DNA from: an uncultured Gammaproteobacteria bacterium
Lineage (GTDB): Bacteria > Pseudomonadota > Gammaproteobacteria > HK1
NCBI GenBank assembly: GCA_958295465.1
Contig: OY282353.1
Coordinates: 3,897,001-3,961,000, forward strand
Length of the DNA: 64,000 nt
Direction of reading: 5' to 3'
Shown here: piece after piece, positions 53,841 through 62,713 of the stretch
Layout of the letters: each line of letters opens with the position of its first letter
Position numbering within the stretch: the stretch's first letter is position 1
Made by a program: the position numbers and the translations under genes
Notes under the pieces: model-generated
Told to the model about the DNA's origin: nothing
Database searches by the model: none
The model's input: only the letters and a program-made list of their open reading frames with translations

Positions 53841-55927
53841 GCGGCGCGCACCGCCAGGAACCGCCAGCCGGCCCCGAGCAGCAGCAGCCCCGCCGCGAGG
53901 GCCGCGTAGAGCGAGACCAGCCAGCCGCGCGATCCGAACGCCGATTCCCGATACTCGGTGAACAGGGGCCGCCCGTCCAGCCGTACCCGGTTGGCGTCGG
54001 CCTGGATCCGCAATCCTCCCTCCAGGTCCACGGTGGCGAAGACGAAGCCGACGATGACGTCGTCCAGCCTGGGCGTCATGTAGGCCACCGCGCGCCAGCG
54101 CATGCGCTCGGGCTCGCGGACCTCGGGGGGCATGAGCAGCACCGACCAGGGCTCGACCCGGATCTCCAGGCCCTTCCAGATGCCGGGATAGGCGTTGAGC
54201 GCCAGAGCCGCCCGGCCGCGGCCGGGGAGGCCGGGTTGACGGTCCCGTTTCCCGCTGCCCTGTGCTTCGCCGCGTGGCGCCTGGCCGTCCCGGAGCTCGC
54301 CTCCCTGTCTCCCATCTTCCCGCTCTGCCCCGGCCGCCTCCCCGGCGCCCCGGCGCCGGGCGCCGCGGTCCACCCCCACCACGTCGTTCAGGCGGTTGGG
54401 CTCGATGGTCAGCGCCGCATCCGTGTCCGATCCGGGCGGGGTGGGGCGGAATACAAGCGGGTTCGGCCGGAAGGCGGGATCTCCGAGATGGGGGAGGAGG
54501 GCGAACTTCAGGGCGAGATCCCGGGCGATCCTCCGCTCGGCCCCGGTGATTGGGGGCGGCGTCCGAAAGGCCTGCCGTATCCGCTCGGCGAAGCTGTCGA
54601 TCTGCCGGCCGGGGGTCCCTCCGGCGTCCAGCGAATCCTGCAACCCGCCGAGGTAGTGGAGGATGATCCCGAACAGCTCTTCGAGCACGGGGGCGCCCTC
54701 TCGACCGGACTGCGCCGCGCGCCGGATCGTCTCCGGGAGGGCGATGCGAAGGTTGATCCGCGATCCGTTGCCGCCTCGGTCCGTACCGGCGCGCGACGGC
54801 CGGCCGCTGCCGCTTCGACCCTCGCCGCGCGGCGAACCGCCGCCTCCGTCGGCGGAAGGCTCCGCCCCTTCCTCGCGCCCACCCGGGAAGCTGCCCAGAG
54901 CCGCGGCCGTCCCGGGGTCAAGCCCCGGCTCCGAGCCGAATCCCCGGCTTCGTTCCGCCGCTTGCGGACCGGAGCGCAGCCCGGCCCCCGCCTCACCGGG
55001 GTCTCCGCCGCCGGCGCCACGCACTGCCCCCGTCCCCGTGTTCCCGCCGTCCGCCCGGAGCCCGCCCCCCGCCGATGCGGAACCCGCATCCTCCGCCGGG
55101 AATCCCGCACCCGTCGCGCCGGCAATCCCCGGAACGACGCCGCCCGGCATGGGGCCGGGGACGGAGCCCGTGCGGCCCGGTACGCGCTCGACCAGGCCGC
55201 CCTCGCGGCCGGATCCTCGTCCCGTCCCCGCCGGCGGCTCGAGCAGCGGCGATTCAGGACCCTCGAATCCGCCGGAGCGGTGGTCCTCCAGGGCGAGCCG
55301 GGGCAGTGGCGCAGCCCGCTCCACCTCGCCGCCCGTGCAGTCCTTCGCGGCCACGCCGGGAGGGCAGCGCGCCGCCTCGCCGGGGGAGAGCGCCCCGGTC
55401 AGGAAATGCCAGTGGTGGACCTGGATCCCGTGTTCTCGGAGGATCGACATCGTGAGGTAGAACTGGGGGATGTCGTAGACGTCGACCCGCAGGCGCGCCT
55501 TCCGATCGTCGCTGAATCCGGCGAGCCAGGCGCTCAGCCCGTTGTGCTCCCGGAGCAGCTCCCGGCGGGTCAGGATCGCCCCCGAATAGAACTCGCGCAC
55601 GAATCCTCCATGCAGCTCCAGGATGGGGAGAACTTCGGGGTCTAGGATCTGGTCCAGGGGCGAAGTCTCGTAGTCGTGCAGGCGGGCCGGGGGGGACGCG
55701 GCGAGGCTGTTCAGGACGAGAGAGGTGCTGAACTTGTGGCTCATGACCGCCGCCACCTCGCTCGCCTGCTCGGCCTGGCGTTCCTCGCGCTCCATCCGGG
55801 CCGCGATGCTCACCACGATGACGATGATGAGCATCGCGACACCGTTCGCGAGGATGTCGACGAGGGCGACTCCCGCGAAATCGGGCATGCGCCGGAACGT
55901 GCGGGCCACGGCGGTCGCCCGGGTCAC
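53837..55927 (-). CDS. ExbD-like large membrane protein
   Basis: 696 aa from GTG 55927, overlapping the previous stop. An N-terminal helix (ALVDILANGVAMLIIVIVVS) matches the ExbD/TolR/MotB anchor; a periplasmic part follows, then a Gly/Pro/Arg-rich low-complexity middle (~residues 210-400) and a C-terminal helix (LYAALAAGLLLLGAGWRFLA). It may couple the ExbB-like channel to an envelope target. The length and linker are far from classical ExbD (~140 aa). No family name is certain. Confidence 0.6.
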   Translation of the reverse strand: MTRATAVARTFRRMPDFAGVALVDILANGVAMLIIVIVVSIAARMEREERQAEQASEVAAVMSHKFSTSLVLNSLAASPPARLHDYETSPLDQILDPEVLPILELHGGFVREFYSGAILTRRELLREHNGLSAWLAGFSDDRKARLRVDVYDIPQFYLTMSILREHGIQVHHWHFLTGALSPGEAARCPPGVAAKDCTGGEVERAAPLPRLALEDHRSGGFEGPESPLLEPPAGTGRGSGREGGLVERVPGRTGSVPGPMPGGVVPGIAGATGAGFPAEDAGSASAGGGLRADGGNTGTGAVRGAGGGDPGEAGAGLRSGPQAAERSRGFGSEPGLDPGTAAALGSFPGGREEGAEPSADGGGGSPRGEGRSGSGRPSRAGTDRGGNGSRINLRIALPETIRRAAQSGREGAPVLEELFGIILHYLGGLQDSLDAGGTPGRQIDSFAERIRQAFRTPPPITGAERRIARDLALKFALLPHLGDPAFRPNPLVFRPTPPGSDTDAALTIEPNRLNDVVGVDRGARRRGAGEAAGAEREDGRQGGELRDGQAPRGEAQGSGKRDRQPGLPGRGRAALALNAYPGIWKGLEIRVEPWSVLLMPPEVREPERMRWRAVAYMTPRLDDVIVGFVFATVDLEGGLRIQADANRVRLDGRPLFTEYRESAFGSRGWLVSLYAALAAGLLLLGAGWRFLAVRAA

Positions 55928-56460
55928 GGCGGTTGCTCGGCGTAGTCGCGGATGTAGGCGGGGATGTCGTCGAGCGAGACGGACTTCAGAAGCTCGTCGT
56001 CCGCGACGACCCAGCCGATGGTCAGCACCTGGTCCGGCCATGTGCCGCGCAGGCATTCGCGCGCCTCGGACATGGCGCCGACGCTTCCCCGGAGGAGGAA
56101 GAACACGAGCTGGTCCTGTTCCTGCTCGTAGATGCGCCGCGCGTAGTCGACGAAGGCGCTGCCGGGCTCGCAGATAGCCCCGGCGGGCACCCCGGCCCCC
56201 GTCTCCACGATGCGGATCGCTTCCGGAAACACGATCACCACATAGCCGGCTCCGCCGTCCATGCGCTCGATCCGGTACAGGCCGTGCTCGGAGGCCCGAT
56301 CCAGGCGTTCCCGCACCGCGCTGCCGGAGAAGAGGTTGACCAGCAGCAGGAAGACGAGCATCAGCGCGAACACCCCGCCGAAGATCGCCATCATCGGTGC
56401 GTTGCTCTCCTCCTGGCGGGCCAGCGCGGAGAGCGGCCCTCGCCGCTCCCGGTCGATCAC
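55924..56460 (-). CDS. Small ExbD/TolR-like membrane protein
   Basis: 178 aa. One membrane segment near residue 23 (APMMAIFGGVFALMLVFLLL) precedes a periplasmic domain containing IVFPEAIRIVETGAGVPAG and LFLLRGSVGAMSEAREC-like sequence. It lies between the ExbB-like gene and the large ExbD-like gene. The fold is probably the TolR/ExbD or related periplasmic domain; confident family assignment needs a profile search. Confidence 0.55.
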   Translation of the reverse strand: MIDRERRGPLSALARQEESNAPMMAIFGGVFALMLVFLLLVNLFSGSAVRERLDRASEHGLYRIERMDGGAGYVVIVFPEAIRIVETGAGVPAGAICEPGSAFVDYARRIYEQEQDQLVFFLLRGSVGAMSEARECLRGTWPDQVLTIGWVVADDELLKSVSLDDIPAYIRDYAEQPP

Positions 56461-56610
56461 GGCGCGCCTCGCACCGCCCGCCCGGCCGTAGCGCCCAAGC
56501 GCCGTCCGGGCCTCGCACGAGGGAAACGCAACGTGCCGGGACCCATCCCGGCCGGTACGTCGCCCGATGACCCGACGGCGCGACCGGATGGCGGCATGCG
56601 TCCAGCCGCC

Positions 56611-57660
56611 TCAGCCACCGCGCGATCCCCGCACTTCCCACTCGATGGTGGCCAGGATGCGCTCCTCGTCGCGTTGCACGAGGGAGAGGAAGAGCGTCAG
56701 CACCACGCTCAGGGAGAGTGCGATGAGGGTCGTGTCGAAGGCGATTCCGAGGGGCGCGATGGCGCCGCTCAGATCGCTGGAGAGGCCGGAGAGCCCGGCG
56801 TCGGAGGCGATGATCCGGCGGATCCCGTCGGCGGCGAGCGAGATGCCCAGCACGGTGCCGATGAAGCCCAGGATCGGCACCGCCCAGCTAATGTAGCGCG
56901 GGAGGAGGTAGGACTCCTCGTACCGTCGCCACAGCAGTGCGAGGCTTTCCTCCACCCGCGGAGTCCCGGCCGCCAGCGCTTCCAGGCTCGCCACCACCGG
57001 CGCCGCCGCGCCGCCCGGTTCCCCGCTACGCCAGCGCCGCAGGGCCCGGCGCAGGTACCAGCCGTTCCACCGCTTGCCGAACAGGAGCAGCAGCCCCCAG
57101 AAGAAGAGCAGTACGGTGATCGGCGGAATGATTCCGCGTTCGAGAAAGCGGTGGGTGACGACCCGCGCGTCTTCGGCGCCGCGGGCGATCCATTCCAGGG
57201 CGAGGACGAAACCCGCGGTCAGCAGGAGTGCGGTGATCAGGGCGGGGAGCAGGCGCGGGCCGGAGAGCAGGCGCGCGATCCGCTCCAGCTCCTCGGCTCC
57301 CGCACCGGACAGCGTGGCGTCGAGCCAGAGGTTCGCCCCGTAGAGGGCGAGGGCGGCGGCGAACATCGGGGCCATGCGGCCCGCGCCGGACACGCTGGCA
57401 CCGGTGTCGATCACCTGCCATGCCGGCGCCGCGAGGGTAGCCGCCACCGCCACCAGCCCCAGGGTGCCCAGCACCTGGAGGCAGGCGAGGAGCGCCGGAC
57501 GTCGTCCGGGCGCGACGGCCCGCACCAGCGCCAGCGCGCCGGCCGCGGTCGCCACCGGCGCCGCGGCCGTCCACGGCGGCCAGTCGAGCACGTACACCGC
57601 GTTGACCGCGACCAGCGCGAGGAGCAGGAGGTAGAGGAGCAAGGTGATTCGTATCGACAT
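56611..57660 (-). CDS. MotA/TolQ/ExbB proton-channel family protein
   Basis: 349 aa with several membrane helices (ITLLLYLLLLALVAVNAVYV; LLPALITALLLTAGFVLALE; PPITVLLFFWGLLLLFG). The C-terminal part carries the family motif LPRYISWAVPILGFIGTVLGIS and GAIAPLGIAFDTTLIALSLS. These proteins form the proton channel of TolQR/ExbBD/MotAB-type motors. It starts a four-gene minus-strand unit: ExbB-like, small ExbD-like, large ExbD-like, SUMF1-like. It is inserted between dsrP and dsrN. Confidence 0.78.
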   Translation of the reverse strand: MSIRITLLLYLLLLALVAVNAVYVLDWPPWTAAAPVATAAGALALVRAVAPGRRPALLACLQVLGTLGLVAVAATLAAPAWQVIDTGASVSGAGRMAPMFAAALALYGANLWLDATLSGAGAEELERIARLLSGPRLLPALITALLLTAGFVLALEWIARGAEDARVVTHRFLERGIIPPITVLLFFWGLLLLFGKRWNGWYLRRALRRWRSGEPGGAAAPVVASLEALAAGTPRVEESLALLWRRYEESYLLPRYISWAVPILGFIGTVLGISLAADGIRRIIASDAGLSGLSSDLSGAIAPLGIAFDTTLIALSLSVVLTLFLSLVQRDEERILATIEWEVRGSRGG

Positions 57661-58064
57661 GGGCGGAAGGTTTCTCCGGCAGGGGGCTGTGCCGCGGACC
57701 GATTCACGGGCGGGTGCACTGTATGATAGGGGTCCTTGGCCGTCATGGGTCCCCGCAATTCGGTGAGGATAGCGAAAATCCGGAGAGGTGCCTGGAATGC
57801 GGAGGCGCGTCGCCGGCAATTCCCGTCGGGCCAGAAAACGTCCGCCGCATCGCCACGACCGGGCGCTCGCGGGGCCGGGAAAGCCGCGAAATCCCGATGA
57901 CACGGCTCATGTCCGGAACGTCGGCGGGCATTGCCGACATGCCGTACGACAACGGGACACGGCATACCATGGGCGCCGGTCCCGCCGCCGGACGGCGGCG
58001 AGGAGGATGGATGGCCGTGGTTCGAGCGCCGATCGAAATCCCGCCGTCCGACGCCGGCACGGGT
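57661..58064. other. Divergent region before dsrN
   Basis: 404 nt between the ExbB-like gene (minus) and dsrN (plus). TATGAT at 57722-57727 is a possible -10. The frame upstream of ATG 58065 is open but its sequence is unlike CobB/DsrN proteins. No RNA gene was recognised. Confidence 0.45.
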
Positions 58065-59480
58065 ATGACCGAGGTGAGTGGAGTGCCGCGGCTGTTCGTG
58101 TCCGCCGCCCACAGGTCGTCCGGGAAGACCACCGTCTCGGTGGGCATCGCTGCCGCATTGCGCGCACGCGGGCTCGTCGTGCAGCCGTTCAAGAAGGGGC
58201 CGGACTACATCGACCCGATGTGGCTCACCGCCGCGGCGGGTCGGAGTTGCCGCAACCTCGATTTCCACACCATGGGACGGGCCGAGATCCGGGCCGAACT
58301 CGTGCGGCGTTCGGAAGGCGCGGGATTCGCCCTCGTCGAGGGGAACAAGGGCCTGCACGACGGGGTGGCGGTGGATGGCGCCGACAGCAACGCCGCCCTT
58401 GCGAAACTCCTCGCCGCGCCGGTGGTGCTCGTCGTGGATACGCGGGGCATCACCCGCGGGATCGCGCCGCTGCTCCACGGCTACCGCGACTTCGACTCCG
58501 GGGTGCGGATCGCCGGGGTCGTCCTGAACCAGGTCGGCGGGGAGCGACATGAGGCGAAGCTCGTGCGCGCGGTGTACGCCTATACGGACATCCCGGTGCT
58601 GGGGGCGATCGGCCGTGCGCCCGAACTCGCGCTCGGCGCCGCGCATCTCGGCCTCGTCCCCCCGGCCGAGATCGAGGACGCCGGCGAACGGGTGGAACGC
58701 GTCGCGCGTCGCGTCGAGGCGGACGTGGATCTGGATCGACTGCGCGAGATCGCCGCCCGGGCGGAGCCGCTCGATGCCGCCCCCGCCCCCCGGACTCCCG
58801 CCCCCCGGACCCCCGACCTGCGTATCGCCGTCGCCCGCGACGCGGCGTTCTGCTTCTACTACCCGGGCGATCTGGAGGCGTTGGAGGCGGCCGGGGCGTG
58901 CCTCGTGCCGTTCGACACTCTGAGGGATCCCGCACCGCCGGAGGCCGACGGCATCTTCATCGGCGGCGGGTTCCCCGAGCGGGCGATGAGCGCCCTGGAG
59001 GCGAACGCGCCGATGCGCGCGTCGTTACGCGCCCGGATCGGTGCCGGGATGCCGGTGTACGCGGAGTGCGGGGGACTGATGTACCTCGCGCGCCGGATCC
59101 GCTGGAACGGGAGGAGCTGCGAGATGGTGGGGGCGATCCCCGCCGACGTGGTGATGCACCGCCGTCCCCGCGGGCGCGGATACGCGGTGCTGGAGCCGAC
59201 CGGGGACGCACCCTGGGCGCCGTGGACGCGAGGGCCGGTGCATGCGCACGAGTTCCACCACTCCAGCCTCGAGAACCTGGACGGATCGAACTGGCGCTAC
59301 GCGTACAGGGTCCGGCGCGGGTACGGCATCGACGGGGAGAGGGACGGCATCGTCATCGGCAGCCTGCTCGCGAGCTACGTCCATCTGCGTGACGTGGAGG
59401 GATGCCGCTGGGCGGAACGTTTCGTCGCCTGGGTGCGCGTCCGCGGGAACACGCTGCCCCGCGCGGCGACGCCGGCTTGA
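58065..59480 (+). CDS. dsrN: DsrN, siroheme amidase (CobB/CbiA-like)
   Basis: 471 aa. The ATP-binding domain (SAAHRSSGKTTVSVGIAAAL near residue 13, KKGPDYIDPMWL) and the C-terminal glutaminase domain with catalytic Cys in VYAECGGLMYLA and His in VHAHEFHHSSLE match cobyrinic acid a,c-diamide synthases. In rDsr bacteria DsrN amidates siroheme for DsrAB, and its neighbours dsrP, dsrR and cysG support that role rather than cobalamin synthesis. ATG 58065 gives the normal N-terminus. Confidence 0.85.
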   Translation: MTEVSGVPRLFVSAAHRSSGKTTVSVGIAAALRARGLVVQPFKKGPDYIDPMWLTAAAGRSCRNLDFHTMGRAEIRAELVRRSEGAGFALVEGNKGLHDGVAVDGADSNAALAKLLAAPVVLVVDTRGITRGIAPLLHGYRDFDSGVRIAGVVLNQVGGERHEAKLVRAVYAYTDIPVLGAIGRAPELALGAAHLGLVPPAEIEDAGERVERVARRVEADVDLDRLREIAARAEPLDAAPAPRTPAPRTPDLRIAVARDAAFCFYYPGDLEALEAAGACLVPFDTLRDPAPPEADGIFIGGGFPERAMSALEANAPMRASLRARIGAGMPVYAECGGLMYLARRIRWNGRSCEMVGAIPADVVMHRRPRGRGYAVLEPTGDAPWAPWTRGPVHAHEFHHSSLENLDGSNWRYAYRVRRGYGIDGERDGIVIGSLLASYVHLRDVEGCRWAERFVAWVRVRGNTLPRAATPA

Positions 59481-59655
59481 CGAACTGCGCGAAACCTGCT
59501 GCTACACCGGACAGACTGTTTGCTCCTGACACCTGTCCGTCGGGGCCGCGGAGCACCCGTGCCGCGGGCGCGAGGCGCGTCTACAATCACGGAAGCCGGA
59601 CGCGGCTCGGGGGTTCGTCGTAGCGAAGATGCCCCGCCGCGAGGAGGACGTACGC

Positions 59656-59967
59656 ATGTTCACCGTCACCAGGGCCGCCGCGAAGCAGATCCGCCGCTCC
59701 GCCGCCTCCGGCGATACGGAGGAACTCGCGTTGCGGGTCGCCGCGTCGCGCGCCGGCGACGGCGGCATCGACTACCGCATGGGGTTCGACGACGTCGGCG
59801 CCGGCGACGCGCTGCTCAGCACCAACGGCGTCGACGTGGTGATCGCCGCTGCCGACAAGGCGCTGCTCAACGGAGCGGTGCTCGACTACGTCGAGATCGA
59901 GCCCGGCGACCACCGCTTCATCTTCCTCAACCCCAACGACCCCCACCACCGTCCGCCGGCCGAATGA
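59656..59967 (+). CDS. dsrR: DsrR, A-type carrier-like protein without cysteines
   Basis: 103 aa with the IscA/HesB fold pattern (FTVTRAAAKQIRRSAASGD, YRMGFDDVGAGDALLSTNGV, ALLNGAVLDYVEIEPGDHRF). The three Cys of A-type Fe-S scaffolds are all absent, exactly as described for DsrR of Allochromatium. DsrR is known from rDsr operons next to dsrN and is thought to aid expression of the Dsr proteins. The start at ATG 59656 follows GAGGAGGACG. Confidence 0.82.
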   Translation: MFTVTRAAAKQIRRSAASGDTEELALRVAASRAGDGGIDYRMGFDDVGAGDALLSTNGVDVVIAAADKALLNGAVLDYVEIEPGDHRFIFLNPNDPHHRPPAE

Positions 59968-60043
59968 ACGCATCGCGAGCCGCGCCCGCCGAGGGTCCCG
60001 ATGGTGTCGAGGGGCCGCGCCCCGGATGCCGCCGGCCCGCGAC

Positions 60044-61843
60044 ATGAACCACCCGCGGCCAGATCCCGCCGAGCCCATCGCGGCGATCCATGGCTCCCGG
60101 CCACGATCGCACGACGTGAGCCACCCGCGGCCGGACCCCGCCGAGCGTCCGGATCCGCCCGACGTTCCCCGCACCGTGCTCAGCCGGTTCACGATGCCCG
60201 CGGACGATTGGGCGCGGGACGACGCGGCGCGGGGGCCGCGCACCGTCGATGCCCTGATGTGGGCGCTGCTCGCGGCGCTGATTGCCGCCGCAGGAGCGGC
60301 GGCGGCCTGGTACCGGGGGGACGCCGGCGCCGGCGCCGCGCTGGCGGTCATCCTTGCCGCGCTCGCGGGGGCGGCGGTGCTGGCGTTCGCCGCGATGCGC
60401 AAGGTGCGCCGCGATCTGCACGAACCGCTGTCCGAGCTCTATGCCTGGGCGTTGGGCATGTGCTCCGGGGATTTCTCCACCCGGGTGCCCGCGGAGGGGA
60501 AGGTCGCATACCGCAAGCTCGCGTTCCACGTCAACCGGTTGTCCGAGGCGCTGGAACGGCTCGCGAACGACATGGACGACGTGGTGTGGCGCCAGACCGA
60601 GCGGTTGCGCGAGAAGAATGCGTCCCTGGAGCTTCTCTACGAGGTCGCGGCGTCAATCCATCGGCTCGATTCGGTCGACGAAATCCTGCGGGTCACGTCG
60701 CGGTCGATGATGGAAATGGTCGGGGCCCGTGGCGCCATGGTCTGCGTGCGCGACGCGGCCGGCGAGATGTCCGTCGCGGCGCGAATCGGCCGGTGCCCCG
60801 ATGGATCCGAGCCCGGCACGGACGGCGCCGGGGTCCCGCCGCCGGCGCCGGACCCGGACCCGGTTCGCGCCTGCTCCTCCGTGCCGGCATCGGAGGAGGT
60901 TCCTGCCGGAGCACCGGAGTCCGTTGCCTCGATCGATGCCGGCATCGACGGGGGGGCCGCGGCCGACGGGGGCGGGGTCGATGCTTCGCCGCGGGGGCGG
61001 CGCGGGAGCGGTCACGGCACGGTGGAGGTGCCTCTCGAACACAAGGGCGCCGATCTCGGGATCATCCGGCTGTTCGCCGAGTCGCCCGCCCGCGCCGGGT
61101 CGCGCGAGCGACATCGGCTGCTGCTCAGCGTCGGCCGCCACCTCGGCATGTCCATCGCCAAGGCCCGGACCGACGAGGAATCGAAGACGTTGTCGATCGT
61201 CCGCGAACGTGCGGCGATCGCGCACGAGCTGCACGATTCCCTGGCGCAGACGCTGGCGAGCCTGCGCCTGCAAGCGGACGTGCTGGCCGATTCCCTGGCC
61301 GGGACCGGCGCCGGCCGCATCCCCGCGGAGCTGGCGCGGATCCGCGCGACGCTCGAATCCGCGAACGTCGAGCTGCGCGAGCTGATCGCCGGCTTCCGGG
61401 CGCCGGTGGACGGGCGCGATCTGCGCACCGCCCTGGAGGAGATGAGCGCGCGCTACACCGCGCAGGGCGCCATGACCGTGCACCTGCAGCTCGACGACGA
61501 GCTGCCGGAGCTTGCGGCCGGCGCCCGGCTCCAGGTGGTGCGCATCGTGGGCGAGGCGCTCGCCAACGCCTGCGCCCACAGCGGGGGGAATCTGACCCGG
61601 GTGCTCGTCCGCGGCGAGGCCGCGTCGGTGCGGGTGCTGGTGGAGGACGACGGGAAGGGATTCTCCCTGCCGCCTTGCGACCGCGCGCCCGGCGAGCACA
61701 TCGGTCTGTCGGTGATGCGCGAGCGGGCGCGCTGGCTGGGCGGCACCCTCGTCATCGAGAGCGAGCCGGGGGAGGGGACCCGGGTGAGCCTGGCCTTTCC
61801 CAGGGCCGGCGCCGGAACGTCCGGGCAGCCCCATGCCCACTGA
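60044..61843 (+). CDS. NarX-like sensor histidine kinase
   Basis: 599 aa. Two membrane helices (ALMWALLAALIAAAGAAAAW; LAVILAALAGAAVLAFAAM) bound a small loop; a HAMP-like region follows, then a GAF-like domain interrupted by a low-complexity Pro/Ala/Gly insert (~residues 262-325). The HisKA_3 box is AAIAHELHDSLAQTLASLRL and the ATPase domain has VLVEDDGKGFSLP and GLSVMRERARWLGGTL. It partners the NarL-like regulator downstream. A 27-bp direct repeat (60047 and 60117) lies in the N-terminal region; ATG 60026 or 60191 are other starts. Confidence 0.8.
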   Translation: MNHPRPDPAEPIAAIHGSRPRSHDVSHPRPDPAERPDPPDVPRTVLSRFTMPADDWARDDAARGPRTVDALMWALLAALIAAAGAAAAWYRGDAGAGAALAVILAALAGAAVLAFAAMRKVRRDLHEPLSELYAWALGMCSGDFSTRVPAEGKVAYRKLAFHVNRLSEALERLANDMDDVVWRQTERLREKNASLELLYEVAASIHRLDSVDEILRVTSRSMMEMVGARGAMVCVRDAAGEMSVAARIGRCPDGSEPGTDGAGVPPPAPDPDPVRACSSVPASEEVPAGAPESVASIDAGIDGGAAADGGGVDASPRGRRGSGHGTVEVPLEHKGADLGIIRLFAESPARAGSRERHRLLLSVGRHLGMSIAKARTDEESKTLSIVRERAAIAHELHDSLAQTLASLRLQADVLADSLAGTGAGRIPAELARIRATLESANVELRELIAGFRAPVDGRDLRTALEEMSARYTAQGAMTVHLQLDDELPELAAGARLQVVRIVGEALANACAHSGGNLTRVLVRGEAASVRVLVEDDGKGFSLPPCDRAPGEHIGLSVMRERARWLGGTLVIESEPGEGTRVSLAFPRAGAGTSGQPHAH

Positions 61844-62050
61844 CGGGGCCGGGTCCCGGAGCACATCGGGCCGCCATGTGGGTCGGCCGGGCTCGCGACG
61901 CTGTCTCGCGTTCACGGATCGCTCCCGGTGTGGGCGTCCCGCGGGGGAGCTCGAAGCGGTTCCAGCGTGCGACCGCATGGCGATTCATGTCCACCGGAGC
62001 GGAGGGGCCGGGCCGGCGTTCGGATTGCCCGGTTTCGCCCCCTGAATCCC

Positions 62051-62713
62051 ATGCCCACCGGCCGCTCCCGGCTCCGCGTGATGGTGATCGACGATCACAC
62101 GCTGTTCCGAAGTGGATTGAGCGAGCTTCTGGAGCGGCGGGGTATCGAGGTGTGTGCCGCGGCCGGCGACGGCGAGGAGGGATGCCGGCTCGCGGCCGGG
62201 CTGGAGCCCGATGTCGTCCTCCTCGATCTGCGTATGCCCGAGCTCGACGGGCTGTCCGTGCTCGAACGGCTCGTGGCGCTCGATCCGGGCCGTGCGGTGG
62301 TCATGCTGACCACGAGCAGCGACGAACGCGACCTCGTCAGGTCGCTGCGTTCGGGCGCGCGGGGCTATCTCCTGAAGGACATGGAGCCGGAGCACCTCGT
62401 GGATGCCCTCGCCGCCGTGGTCGATGGAGAGACGGTCGTCGCGCCGGAGATGACGAGCGTTCTCGCGAGGGTCGTCAAGGGAGGAAAGGTGGAGCCCGGC
62501 CGACGGGATCGGTTCTCGTCGCTCACCCCGCGCGAGCGCGAAGTTCTCCGCCATCTCGCGGAAGGGCAGAGCAACAAGGAGATCGCCCGCGCCCTCGGCA
62601 TCACCGACGGGACGGTGAAGCTCCACGTGCGCGCGATCCTGGCAAAGCTCGAAGTGCGATCGAGAGTGGAGGCGGCGGTCATCGCGGTCGAGGAGCGGAT
62701 CCTTCAGCGCTGA
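62051..62713 (+). CDS. NarL-like response regulator
   Basis: 220 aa. The receiver domain has the acidic pocket ([17 protein letters not shown]), phosphoacceptor Asp in [16 protein letters not shown] and Lys in [13 protein letters not shown]; the C-terminal LuxR helix-turn-helix is [20 protein letters not shown]. It follows the NarX-like kinase after a 207-nt spacer and could regulate the dsr cluster, nitrate response or both. Its 3' end overlaps the convergent cysG by 10 nt. Confidence 0.85.
   Translation: MPTGRSRLRVMVIDDHTLFRSGLSELLERRGIEVCAAAGDGEEGCRLAAGLEPDVVLLDLRMPELDGLSVLERLVALDPGRAVVMLTTSSDERDLVRSLRSGARGYLLKDMEPEHLVDALAAVVDGETVVAPEMTSVLARVVKGGKVEPGRRDRFSSLTPREREVLRHLAEGQSNKEIARALGITDGTVKLHVRAILAKLEVRSRVEAAVIAVEERILQR

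Noticed and set aside
52239..57660. Zorya-type defence system
   Set aside because: The channel-like protein fits, but no ZorC/D/E-type helicase or nuclease partner is present, and SUMF1-like and long ExbD-like proteins are not part of Zorya.
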